Source: Stenotrophomonas_A sp036566925 (GTDB lineage Bacteria > Pseudomonadota > Gammaproteobacteria > Xanthomonadales > Xanthomonadaceae). From it: a stretch of DNA of 14,519 nucleotides. Below, piece after piece: positions 1 to 6,131 of the stretch (the first letter of the stretch is position 1; each line of letters begins with the position of its first letter). The stretch is taken from positions 1 to 14,519 of the forward strand of contig DATCVI010000213.1 in NCBI GenBank assembly GCA_036566925.1, written 5' to 3'. The notes under the pieces are model-generated. The model did no database searches. It was given only the letters and a program-made list of their open reading frames with translations, and was not told the DNA's origin. Made by a program: the position numbers and the translations under genes.

Positions 1-27
1 CCTTGCCCCCTTCCGGAGTTGGCCGAC

Positions 28-816
28 ATGAAACCCAAGCGCCTACCGTGGATTGCCCTTCTCGCGCTGTGCCTGGTGGGTCTGGCGCAGGCCGAACCGG
101 CCAAGCCGCACCTGTCGTCGCGGCAATGCAATTTCGACACGCCCTACGATCTGCGCATCGCCGAGGACGGCGTCTGGCTGCAGCGCGAAAGTGGACTGCC
201 GCGCGAGGTCTACATCCACGATGGCGGCATCAGCATCGACCAACGCATGCAGGCGGTGAGCGCCAGTGACGCGCAGCGCCTGCGGCGCATGGAAGCGATG
301 ACCCGCGACCTGGTGCCGGCGGTGGCCGGTGTGGCGCGCGACGCGGTGGATATCGCCTTCGATGCACTGGCCGGCGTGGTGCAGATAATGAGCGGCAGCA
401 AGTCCAAGGCGCGCGAGGTGGAACGCTACCGACGCCAGGCGCTGGCCCAGGTCGACGAATCGCTGGGCAAGGGCCGCTGGGACCAGAAGGCCTTCGATGC
501 GAAATTCGAAGCCAATGTGGAGCGCGCGGCCGACGAGATGGCCAGCAGCCTGATGCGCGGGGTGATGTGGTCGGTGTTCAGCGGCGGCTCGGATGACATC
601 GAGCGTCGCGCCGATGCGATGGAGAAGGAGCTCGATGCGCGCATGGATGCCCGCGGCAAGGCGCTGGAGGCGAAGGCGCAGTCGCTATGCGCGCAGGTCA
701 CTGCATTACACGCCGAACAGCAGCAGCTCGAACTGCGCTATCAGGGCCAGCCGCTGCAACTGCTGCAGCCTTCGCAGGACAAGTCTGCCGACGCAGTGGC
801 CAGCAACACCCGCTAA
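28..816 (+). CDS. DUF2884 (YggN-like) secreted protein
   Basis: The 262-residue product has a Sec signal peptide: a basic MKPKR start, a hydrophobic stretch at residues 8-20, and a likely cleavage after AQA at about residue 22. The mature part resembles the DUF2884/YggN family of gammaproteobacterial periplasmic proteins, whose function is unknown. Two cysteines (C34 and C221) could form a disulfide. The C-terminal third (about 190-245) is charged and helical, likely coiled coil. I chose the ATG at 28 because GGAG at 15-18 sits nine bases upstream of it; the TTG at 19 would directly abut that ribosome site. The gene converges on the next one with only three bases between stop codons. The gene is sure; the family assignment is from recalled sequence style. 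Confidence 0.85.
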   Translation: MKPKRLPWIALLALCLVGLAQAEPAKPHLSSRQCNFDTPYDLRIAEDGVWLQRESGLPREVYIHDGGISIDQRMQAVSASDAQRLRRMEAMTRDLVPAVAGVARDAVDIAFDALAGVVQIMSGSKSKAREVERYRRQALAQVDESLGKGRWDQKAFDAKFEANVERAADEMASSLMRGVMWSVFSGGSDDIERRADAMEKELDARMDARGKALEAKAQSLCAQVTALHAEQQQLELRYQGQPLQLLQPSQDKSADAVASNTR

Positions 817-819
817 GCC

Positions 820-1521
820 TTAGTCGACCAGCCACTCGCGCAACGCATCGGTGACCGCGCGTGGCTGTTCCAGCGGGGAGAGGTGCCCGCAGTCGGGGAT
901 CTCGACAAAGCGCGCGCCCGGCACCAGTTCGGCGATTTCCGCGAGCAGCGCCGGCGGGGTGATGGCGTCATCTGCACCACAGAGCACCAGCAGCGGCTTG
1001 CGCCAGGTCGAGAGCACGTCATGGCCATCGATACGGTCCAACAGGCTCTGCCTGGCGAAGACTTCGGCGCCCAGCCGCGTGGTCATCGCCCGCACGCGTT
1101 CCAGCAGGGCGTGGTCGTGCAACCGCGACGGTGCCACATAGCTGCGCATCAGCTTCTCGCCAAAGCCATGGAAGCTGCCTTCGACCCGTGAAGCGCGTGC
1201 CAGCGCTTTTCGCTGCGAGACGCGTTCGGGCGTGTCGGCGCGTATCGAGGTATCCAGCAGCGCCAGCCGCTCTACCCGCTCCGGCGCAACGCGCAGAATC
1301 TGCTGCGCGATGTAGCCGCCGAGCGAGAAGCCGGCTAGCGCAAAAGAGGCCGGCGCGGCCGCAAGGACGGCATCCGCTACCGCTTCGAGGGTATCGCCCT
1401 GGGTGAGGTCGCCGACATGGCAGCGCGCCTGGCCGGACAGCGCTTCGACCTGGGCGGTCCACAGCGCCGCGTCATTGAGCAGGCCGGGCAACAGCAGCAG
1501 ATCAGTGGACGCGGGGTTCAT
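820..1521 (-). CDS. alpha/beta fold hydrolase
   Basis: The 233-residue protein is a typical small cytoplasmic alpha/beta hydrolase without a signal peptide. An LPGLLNDAALW segment at residues 11-21 suits the oxyanion loop. The nucleophile elbow is GFSLGG with Ser66; the acid is probably Asp184 in CGADD, and the catalytic His is His213 in CGHLSPLEQP. The family includes carboxylesterases and lactonases, and the substrate cannot be read from sequence. The start is the ATG at 1521; the ribosome site before it is weak. It lies 86 bases downstream of the short merR gene on the same strand, so the two could be co-transcribed and the regulator may control it, which is inference. Confidence 0.9.
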   Translation of the reverse strand: MNPASTDLLLLPGLLNDAALWTAQVEALSGQARCHVGDLTQGDTLEAVADAVLAAAPASFALAGFSLGGYIAQQILRVAPERVERLALLDTSIRADTPERVSQRKALARASRVEGSFHGFGEKLMRSYVAPSRLHDHALLERVRAMTTRLGAEVFARQSLLDRIDGHDVLSTWRKPLLVLCGADDAITPPALLAEIAELVPGARFVEIPDCGHLSPLEQPRAVTDALREWLVD

Positions 1522-1607
1522 GCGCCGTGCCTGGAGGGACGGCGTTCAAGGCGGGAAGTGGAAGGCATGCGCTGGATTGTGGTGGCGCGGGCGCAAGCCG
1601 TCCATGA

Positions 1608-1844
1608 TCAGATCTGGCGATCTCCGGCGCGGTCGGTGTCCGCGAGCAGGCGGCGAATCTGCGTCAGCGACAAGCCTTCGCTGCGCGCCTGGCGCAGCCG
1701 CAGCAAGCGCTCCAGGTCTTCTTGCCGGTAGCGCCGATGGCCCGTGGGAGTGCGCGTCGAGGGCGCCAGCAGGCCGAGGGTCTCGTAGTGACGGATGCTC
1801 TGGGTATGGCAACCCGCGGCCCGGGCCAGCTCTCCGATCTTCAT
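1608..1844 (-). CDS. short MerR-family transcriptional regulator
   Basis: The product has 78 residues and begins MKIGELARAAGC, the classic MerR N-terminus. A winged helix-turn-helix runs through residues 1-68, with SIRHYETLGLL and GHRRYRQEDLERL matching the family. The ATG at 1844 is preceded by GGAGG about six bases upstream, which favours it over the upstream in-frame ATG at 1931 that would add 29 non-MerR residues. MerR proteins usually have 110-150 residues with a long dimerisation helix and an effector domain. This one stops right after LSLTQIRRLLADTD, so the antiparallel coiled coil and any metal-binding cysteines are missing. The other frames downstream do not continue the domain. It may be a naturally minimal regulator or a C-terminally deleted one. 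Confidence 0.82.
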   Translation of the reverse strand: MKIGELARAAGCHTQSIRHYETLGLLAPSTRTPTGHRRYRQEDLERLLRLRQARSEGLSLTQIRRLLADTDRAGDRQI

Positions 1845-1903
1845 GCGACCTCCGCGTCGGGAGTGGCCATTGTCGCCAATCGATGTCGGAGGGCTGTCGG
1901 GGG

Positions 1904-1934
1904 CCTGTGGGAGGGCTAAAGCGCCTCCCACAGG
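1904..1934. repeat. perfect 11-bp-stem GC hairpin, REP-like or terminator
   Basis: CCTGTGGGAGG at 1904-1914 is the exact reverse complement of CCTCCCACAGG at 1924-1934, separated by a nine-base loop containing GCTAAAGC. It lies between the ohr stop (1944) and the merR start (1844). The position fits a transcript end for ohr, but no T-run follows on either strand. The TGTGGGAG...CTCCCACA style resembles repetitive extragenic palindromes common in xanthomonads and pseudomonads. Only this one copy is visible here. Confidence 0.6.
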
Positions 1935-1943
1935 GGCGAGGCA

Positions 1944-2372
1944 TCACGCCAGGGTCAGGGTGACGTCGATGTTGCCGCGGGTGGCGTTGGAGTACGGGCA
2001 CACCTGGTGGGCGGCGTCGACCAGCGCTTGCAGCTGTTCGCGCTCCATGCCCGGTACCGCGATCTTCAGCTCCACGGCCAGGCCGAAGCCGCCCGGGATC
2101 TGGCCGATGCCGACGCTGCCTTCAATGGTCGGTTCGGCCGGGAGCTTGATCTTCTCGCGGGCGGAGACGGCCTTCATCGCGCCGATGAAGCAAGCCGAGT
2201 AGCCAGCGGCGAACAATTGCTCGGGGTTGGTGCCGTCACCGCCGGCGCCGCCGAGTTCACGCGGGGTCGAGAGCTTGACGTCCAGCACCTGGTCGGAAGA
2301 CACGGCGCGGCCTTCGCGGCCTCCGGTGGCAGTAGCGTGGGCGGTGTAGAGAACAGTAGTGGGCGATGCCAT
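1944..2372 (-). CDS. ohr: Ohr organic hydroperoxide resistance peroxidase
   Basis: The 142-residue protein is a full-length Ohr/OsmC-family thiol peroxidase, which reduces organic and fatty-acid hydroperoxides in the cytoplasm. The peroxidatic cysteine is Cys61 in the YSACF motif and the resolving cysteine is Cys125 in HQVCPYSNA. Arg19 in GGREGR and Glu51 in NPEQLF correspond to the charged residues that activate the catalytic thiol in Ohr. The VCPYSNATRGN ending is characteristic of Ohr rather than OsmC. The ATG at 2372 has AGGAG seven bases upstream (2380-2384 on the plus strand). It lies 70 bases downstream of ohrR, with its own AT-rich operator-like box at 2408-2427, so it is probably derepressed from its own promoter by peroxides. 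Confidence 0.96.
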   Translation of the reverse strand: MASPTTVLYTAHATATGGREGRAVSSDQVLDVKLSTPRELGGAGGDGTNPEQLFAAGYSACFIGAMKAVSAREKIKLPAEPTIEGSVGIGQIPGGFGLAVELKIAVPGMEREQLQALVDAAHQVCPYSNATRGNIDVTLTLA

Positions 2373-2407
2373 GGTGGTGCTCCTGGTTGTGGCGGGTTGT
2401 CCGCGCG

Positions 2408-2427
2408 ATTAAATAGCGTGCTATGTA
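2408..2427 (-). promoter_or_regulatory. putative OhrR operator before ohr
   Basis: This AT-rich box in the ohrR-ohr gap contains the perfect dyad ATAGC-GT-GCTAT. It matches, in inverted orientation, the box before ohrR at 2916-2935: both share ATTAAATAGCG followed two to three bases later by TATGTA. A possible -35 TTCCGG (2434-2439, minus) and -10 TATTTA (2410-2415, minus) with an 18-base spacer would place the box over the ohr promoter, where a bound OhrR dimer would block polymerase. The operator role is inferred. Confidence 0.68.
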
Positions 2428-2442
2428 TAGCGGCCGGAAGCG

Positions 2443-2904
2443 TCAGCCAGCGGCCTTGTTGAGATCGTTGCGAAGCTTGCCCAGCTGGGCGTGCAGGGCC
2501 TGGGCTTCTTCCAGGCTGCAGGCAATCGCACAGCCGATCTGCTCTGGAATGGTCGCGGCGCGCTCGCGCAGGGCACGGCCGGCGTCGGTCAGCCCGATGA
2601 CGACCTGGCGTTCGTCGGCGGTGGCGCGGCGGCGCGAGACCCAGCCCGCAGCTTCCAGTCGCTTCAGCAGCGGCGTCAGGGTGGCCGAGTCCAGGAACAA
2701 GCGTTCGCCGATATCGGACACGGTGCGCTGGTCCTGCTCCCACAGCACCAGCATCACCAGGTACTGGGGATATGTCAGGTCCAACTGCTTGAGCAGGCCG
2801 CGGTAGAGCTTGTTCATCGCCAGCTGGGTGGAATACAGCGCAAAGCACAGCTGGTTATCGAGCTTCAGGCGTTCTGCGGTGGCGGTGGTGGCGGGCAGTT
2901 CCAT
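2443..2904 (-). CDS. ohrR: OhrR, MarR-family organic peroxide sensor
   Basis: The 153-residue protein is a MarR-type winged-helix repressor. Cys20 in DNQLCFALYS is the reactive sensing cysteine of OhrR. Cys125 and Cys129 in EQIGCAIACS match the spacing of the second cysteines in the two-Cys (Xanthomonas-type) OhrR, in which an intersubunit disulfide releases DNA. The winged helix-turn-helix spans about residues 55-105, with LFLDSATLTPLLKRLEAAGWVSR as the recognition part, and DERQVVIGLTDAGR as the wing. I chose the ATG at 2904; an in-frame GTG at 2946 would place the operator inside the coding region. No Shine-Dalgarno precedes the ATG, and a -10-like TAAATT ends seven bases before it. Its evident target is the adjacent ohr gene, plus itself. 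Confidence 0.95.
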   Translation of the reverse strand: MELPATTATAERLKLDNQLCFALYSTQLAMNKLYRGLLKQLDLTYPQYLVMLVLWEQDQRTVSDIGERLFLDSATLTPLLKRLEAAGWVSRRRATADERQVVIGLTDAGRALRERAATIPEQIGCAIACSLEEAQALHAQLGKLRNDLNKAAG

Positions 2905-2911
2905 GGTGGGC

Positions 2912-2940
2912 AATTTACATATCGCGCTATTTAATAGCAA
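2912..2940 (-). promoter_or_regulatory. ohrR promoter with putative OhrR operator
   Basis: On the minus strand, TTGCTA (2935-2940) and TAAATT (2912-2917) are separated by exactly 17 bases and form a plausible sigma-70 promoter. The AT-rich box at 2916-2935, nearly identical to the one before ohr, fills the spacer. Its centre is the near-dyad ATATCGCGCTAT on the plus strand. The -10 hexamer ends seven bases from the ATG at 2904, so transcription may begin at or next to the start codon. Confidence 0.62.
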
Positions 2941-2972
2941 GCACACCCCAGAACTGGACAGGTTTTGTTCAT

Positions 2973-4067
2973 CTACGCGCGATGGGCCGTCGCCAGGTAC
3001 TCGGCGCTCTGCATTTCGATCAGGCGCGAGGCGGTGCGTTCGAACGCGCCGGCCAGGCGCTCGCCGCTATAGAGCGCGGGCGGCGCATCGACCGCCGTGC
3101 AGACCAGGTTGACCTGGCGATCGTAGAGCTCGTCGATGAGGTTGACGAAACGCCGCGCTGCATCTTCGTTCATGCGATCAAAATGCGGGATGCCGCCGAC
3201 CAGCACGGTGTTGAACTCGCGCGCGATCTCGATGTAGTCCGCGGTCCCGCGCGGGCCTTCGCACAGCGCGGCGAAATCGAACCAGGCGATGCTCTTGCCG
3301 CGGCCACGCACCGGGATCTTGCGCCCGTCGATCTGGATGTTGCCGGCATGCGCAGCACTGCCACCGCTCAGCTCTGTCCAGCGTTGCGCCAGCCAGGCGT
3401 CGGACTGTGCGTCCAGCGGCGCGCGATAAACCGGCGAGCGCGTCAGCGCGCGCATGCGGTAATCCTCGGTGCCTTCGGCGTACAGCTCCACGCAGAACTT
3501 CTGCAGCAGCGCGATCGCCGGCAGGAAGCTTTCGCGCTGAAGGCCATTGGCGTAGAGGTTTTCCGGCGCGGTGTTGGAGGTGGTCACCAGGGTCACGCCT
3601 TCGGCGAACAAGCGTTCGAGCAGCCGCGCCAGCAACATGGCATCGCCGATGTCGGTGACGAAGAATTCGTCCAGCACCAGCACGCGCAGGTTCTCGCGCC
3701 ATTCCTGCGCGATCTTGGCCAGCGGATCGCTCTGGCCGGCGTGTTCACGCAGGCGTTCGTGCACGCCGCGCATGAAGCGATGGAAGTGCGTGCGGTACTT
3801 CTGCTTGATCGGCAGGCCGTCGTAGAACAGGTCCACCAGGAAAGTCTTGCCGCGCCCTACCCCGCCCCAGAAGTACAGGCCGCGGACCGGTTCGGGCTTT
3901 TTCCAGAAGGCGGAGAGGCGGTCGAGCCAGCCGTCCTGCTCGCTGTCCAGCAACGCCTCATGGATGCGGTCCAGCTCGGCCAGCGCCGCGTGCTGGGCGG
4001 GGTCGTCGTTCCAGTCGCCGCGCGCCACGCCCTCGGCGTAGCGTTGCGACGGGGTCATTTCGGTCAT
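2973..4067 (-). CDS. zapE: cell division protein ZapE (AFG1-like ATPase)
   Basis: The 364-residue protein is a full-length AFG1/LACE1-type ATPase. ZapE acts at the constricting Z-ring in proteobacteria and uses ATP to modulate FtsZ assembly. The P-loop is GGVGRGKT at residues 68-75 within GLYFWGGVGRGKT; Walker B is LRVLVLDEFF with Asp133 and Glu134. The sensor-like TTSN is at 162-165 and LQRESF, with an arginine typical of the family, at 176-181. The start is the ATG at 4067 (MTEMTPSQRY); only a weak GAAG lies upstream, and a second ATG three codons later is possible. It begins 16 bases after the upstream hydrolase stops, so the two are likely one transcript, while ohrR downstream has its own promoter. 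Confidence 0.95.
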   Translation of the reverse strand: MTEMTPSQRYAEGVARGDWNDDPAQHAALAELDRIHEALLDSEQDGWLDRLSAFWKKPEPVRGLYFWGGVGRGKTFLVDLFYDGLPIKQKYRTHFHRFMRGVHERLREHAGQSDPLAKIAQEWRENLRVLVLDEFFVTDIGDAMLLARLLERLFAEGVTLVTTSNTAPENLYANGLQRESFLPAIALLQKFCVELYAEGTEDYRMRALTRSPVYRAPLDAQSDAWLAQRWTELSGGSAAHAGNIQIDGRKIPVRGRGKSIAWFDFAALCEGPRGTADYIEIAREFNTVLVGGIPHFDRMNEDAARRFVNLIDELYDRQVNLVCTAVDAPPALYSGERLAGAFERTASRLIEMQSAEYLATAHRA

Positions 4068-4083
4068 GTCGTCTTCGCCCGCC

Positions 4084-4752
4084 TCAGCCTGCCGCGCCGG
4101 GCAGCCAGCGGCGCACGCCATGCTGGAGCGCGCCACGCAGGTCGATCAGCTTGCGGTGGAAGAAGTGGCTGGTATCGGGCATGCGCACCAGCTCGTGCGG
4201 CGCCTCCAGGGTGCCGAGCCAGCGGTACACGGCCTGCGCATCGACGATCTCGTCGGCCTCGCCCTGGATCACCAGCCACTGCGGCGGTGGTTGCAGGCCG
4301 GCGAAATCCCAGCCGCGGTCGACCGGCGGGGCGATCGAGACAAGTACTTGCGGCTGCAGTTCGCCTGCGACCCGCAGCGAGACGAACGCACCAAAGCTGA
4401 AACCGGCCAGCCACAGCGCCGCTTCCGGGCGCTGCGCGCGTACCCAGGCGGCAACCGCGCGCAGGTCTTCCTGTTCGCCGTTGCCCTGGTCGAAGCTGCC
4501 GGCCGAGGCGCCAACGCCGCGGAAGTTGAAACGCACTACGGTGACGCCGAGCTCGCGCAGCGCGCGTGCGGTCATCGTCACCACCTTGTTGTGCATGGTG
4601 CCGCCCTCGGTGGAGAGCGGATGGCAGACGATGGCCACGATCGGCAGCGGCGCAACCTCGCCTTCGGGCAGGTCGATGGCCACTTCCAGTGGACCCGCCG
4701 GGCCGTCCAACAGCAGCGTGCTGGATTCGAGGGGGAAAGAGACTTCAGGCAT
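4084..4752 (-). CDS. COG2945-type alpha/beta hydrolase
   Basis: The 222-residue protein has the hallmark CHPLSTEGGTMHNKVV segment (residues 43-58) and VVRFNFRGVGAS (72-83) of the short COG2945 alpha/beta hydrolases. The catalytic triad is probably Ser119 in GFSFGAF, Asp167 in QGEADEIVD and His196 in DTSHFFH. The family is widespread beside housekeeping genes and its substrate is unknown. I chose the ATG at 4752 because the conserved domain starts there; upstream in-frame starts would extend into the divergent EamA-type gene. There is no Shine-Dalgarno, but a minus-strand TATTAT (4759-4764) ends six bases before the ATG, compatible with a leaderless start. It is the first gene before zapE. Confidence 0.9.
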   Translation of the reverse strand: MPEVSFPLESSTLLLDGPAGPLEVAIDLPEGEVAPLPIVAIVCHPLSTEGGTMHNKVVTMTARALRELGVTVVRFNFRGVGASAGSFDQGNGEQEDLRAVAAWVRAQRPEAALWLAGFSFGAFVSLRVAGELQPQVLVSIAPPVDRGWDFAGLQPPPQWLVIQGEADEIVDAQAVYRWLGTLEAPHELVRMPDTSHFFHRKLIDLRGALQHGVRRWLPGAAG

Positions 4753-4816
4753 GGCGGCATAATAACCGCCCCGCCGGGCCGCTCGATGCGCACTGGCACA
4801 CCGCATCGTCCCGCCC

Positions 4817-5683
4817 ATGCCTTTCCTCTTGCTCAGCGTGCTCTGCAGCGTCCTGGTCTCGGTGGTGCTCAAACTTGCGCCGCGCCGGCGCATCGACATC
4901 GCCCAGGCGATCACCTGGAACTACGCCGTCGCCGCGGCTTTGGCGCTGTGGCTGCTCGACCCGACGCTGGCGGCATTGCGGGCGCCGCAAACGCCATGGC
5001 TGCCGTTGCTGCTGCTGGCCATCGCCCTGCCCTCGATTTTCCTGGTGCTGGCGCGCTCGGTGCGCCTCGCCGGAATCGTGCGCAGCGATGTTGCCCAGCG
5101 CCTGTCCTTGCTGTTGTCGCTGGCAGCCGCCTTCCTCTGGTTCGGGGAACGGGCCGCTCCGCTCAAGGTCGTAGGGATTGGCCTGGGATTGCTGGCGATC
5201 GTCGGCATCCTGCACCGCCCCGCAGGACGCGGCGAGGGCGGTGGCGATCATGGCTGGCCCTGGCTGCTGGCGGTGTGGGCCGGGTTCGCGCTGATCGATG
5301 TCCTGCTCAAGCAGATCGCGCTGGCCGGAGTGTCCTCGCTGAGCTCGCTGACACTGTGCTTTGCGATCGCGTTCGTGCTCATGCTCGCCCTGCAACTGGC
5401 GCGGCGATTGCGCGGGCACATTGCCTTCGATCGCCGCAGCCTGGTCGCGGGATTGCTGCTGGGCACGCTCAACTTCGCCAACATCCTGTTCTACGTCCGC
5501 GCGCACCAGGTGCTGCCGGACAGTCCGGCTGTCGTGTTCGCGACGATGAACATCGGCGTGGTCGCCCTCGGTGCGCTCGTCGGTATTTTCGGCTTCGGCG
5601 AGCACACCAGCCGTTGGAACCGCGCGGGCCTGGTATTGGCAATCGCGGCGATTGCATTGATTGCGTTCGCTGCGAGGCCCTGA
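4817..5683 (+). CDS. EamA/DMT-family membrane transporter
   Basis: The 288-residue hydrophobic protein has about ten membrane helices in two five-helix repeats, the architecture of EamA (DMT superfamily) exporters. The repeats end in WFGE (residues 108-111) and GFGEH (259-263), matching the conserved glutamate near the last helices of each EamA domain. A polar loop rich in Gly, Arg and His (about 134-147) joins the halves. Substrates in this superfamily range from amino acids to nucleotide sugars and cannot be predicted here. It is divergent from the hydrolase with a 64-base gap. A CATAAT at 4758-4763 is the only AT-rich promoter candidate. No clear ribosome site precedes the ATG at 4817. Confidence 0.88.
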   Translation: MPFLLLSVLCSVLVSVVLKLAPRRRIDIAQAITWNYAVAAALALWLLDPTLAALRAPQTPWLPLLLLAIALPSIFLVLARSVRLAGIVRSDVAQRLSLLLSLAAAFLWFGERAAPLKVVGIGLGLLAIVGILHRPAGRGEGGGDHGWPWLLAVWAGFALIDVLLKQIALAGVSSLSSLTLCFAIAFVLMLALQLARRLRGHIAFDRRSLVAGLLLGTLNFANILFYVRAHQVLPDSPAVVFATMNIGVVALGALVGIFGFGEHTSRWNRAGLVLAIAAIALIAFAARP

Positions 5684-5695
5684 GCGGAAGGGGGG

Positions 5696-5720
5696 TTGAC
5701 AGGTTTGTTACGGTGTAACA
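5696..5720 (+). promoter_or_regulatory. promoter -35 and Zur-like dyad before merC-domain gene
   Basis: A consensus -35 TTGACA lies at 5696-5701. Just after it, TGTTAC-GGT-GTAACA (5706-5720) is a perfect six-base inverted repeat with a three-base centre. The size (15 bases) and ends (TGTTA...TAACA) match the core of the gammaproteobacterial Zur box. A bound regulator would sit in the promoter spacer, 21 bases from the merC start codon. No strong -10 is visible (TAACAG or CAGAAC are weak). Zur is my best guess for the binding protein. Confidence 0.62.
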
Positions 5721-5741
5721 GAACCCTTTCGAGTGCTCCCG

Positions 5742-6125
5742 ATGAAGCCTTTAAACCCCGTCGTCTCGCCCTGGGCCGATCTTTCCGCCGCCGCGTTGTC
5801 TGGGCTGTGCCTGCTGCATTGCCTTGCGCTGCCGCTGGCAGCGTCACTGCTGCCGATGCTGGGCGCGTGGAGCGAGGCCGAATGGATACATATCGTGTTC
5901 GTGCTGTTTGCCGCGCCGTTGAGTGTGGCCGCCTTGGGCCGCGCACATCGGCGGCGGCCGCTGCCGGCAGGGATGTGGACGATGGCTGCCTTTGGCCTGG
6001 CATTGCTCACCGTCGGCGCCCTGGGCTGGCCCAGCGCGCGCTGGGAAACGCCGGTCACCGTAGCCGGCAGTCTCGTCCTGGTGGCCACGCACGTGTGCAA
6101 TCTGCGCCGCGGCCACATGCACTGA
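5742..6125 (+). CDS. MerC-domain inner membrane protein
   Basis: The 127-residue protein has four predicted membrane helices (about 13-40, 48-66, 77-96 and 104-120) and matches the MerC-domain family of chromosomal small membrane proteins. The signature is CLLHC (Cys23, Cys27) in the first helix, and the protein ends with the family-like THVCNLRRGHMH, rich in His and Cys. MerC proper takes up mercuric ions; chromosomal relatives without a mer operon are thought to handle other soft metals. There is no mer gene here. The ATG at 5742 was chosen over a GTG at 5733; neither has a clear ribosome site. The Zur-like dyad upstream suggests expression under zinc limitation, which is inference. Confidence 0.85.
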   Translation: MKPLNPVVSPWADLSAAALSGLCLLHCLALPLAASLLPMLGAWSEAEWIHIVFVLFAAPLSVAALGRAHRRRPLPAGMWTMAAFGLALLTVGALGWPSARWETPVTVAGSLVLVATHVCNLRRGHMH

Positions 6126-6131
6126 CTTCGG

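Noticed and set aside
1521..1607. Frameshifted C-terminal part of the short MerR gene
   Set aside because: The other two frames after the stop show no coiled-coil or Cys-rich MerR tail, so there is no evidence for a simple frameshift.
1869..1880. ATTG-TCGC-CAAT dyad upstream of merR as a MerR operator
   Set aside because: Arms are only four bases and no MerR-type 19-base-spaced promoter is recognisable around it.
2905..2946. GTG start of ohrR at 2946
   Set aside because: It would place the probable OhrR operator and promoter inside the coding sequence, and the 153-residue form from 2904 matches the usual OhrR length.
2982..4400. Long plus-strand open frame of 472 codons antisense to zapE
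   Set aside because: zapE has intact Walker motifs on the other strand; the antisense product shows no domain and is a GC-bias shadow.
4066..5718. Plus-strand open frame of 550 codons over the hydrolase and the EamA gene
   Set aside because: It is antisense to a catalytic-triad hydrolase and out of frame with the transporter, and its sequence has no family character.
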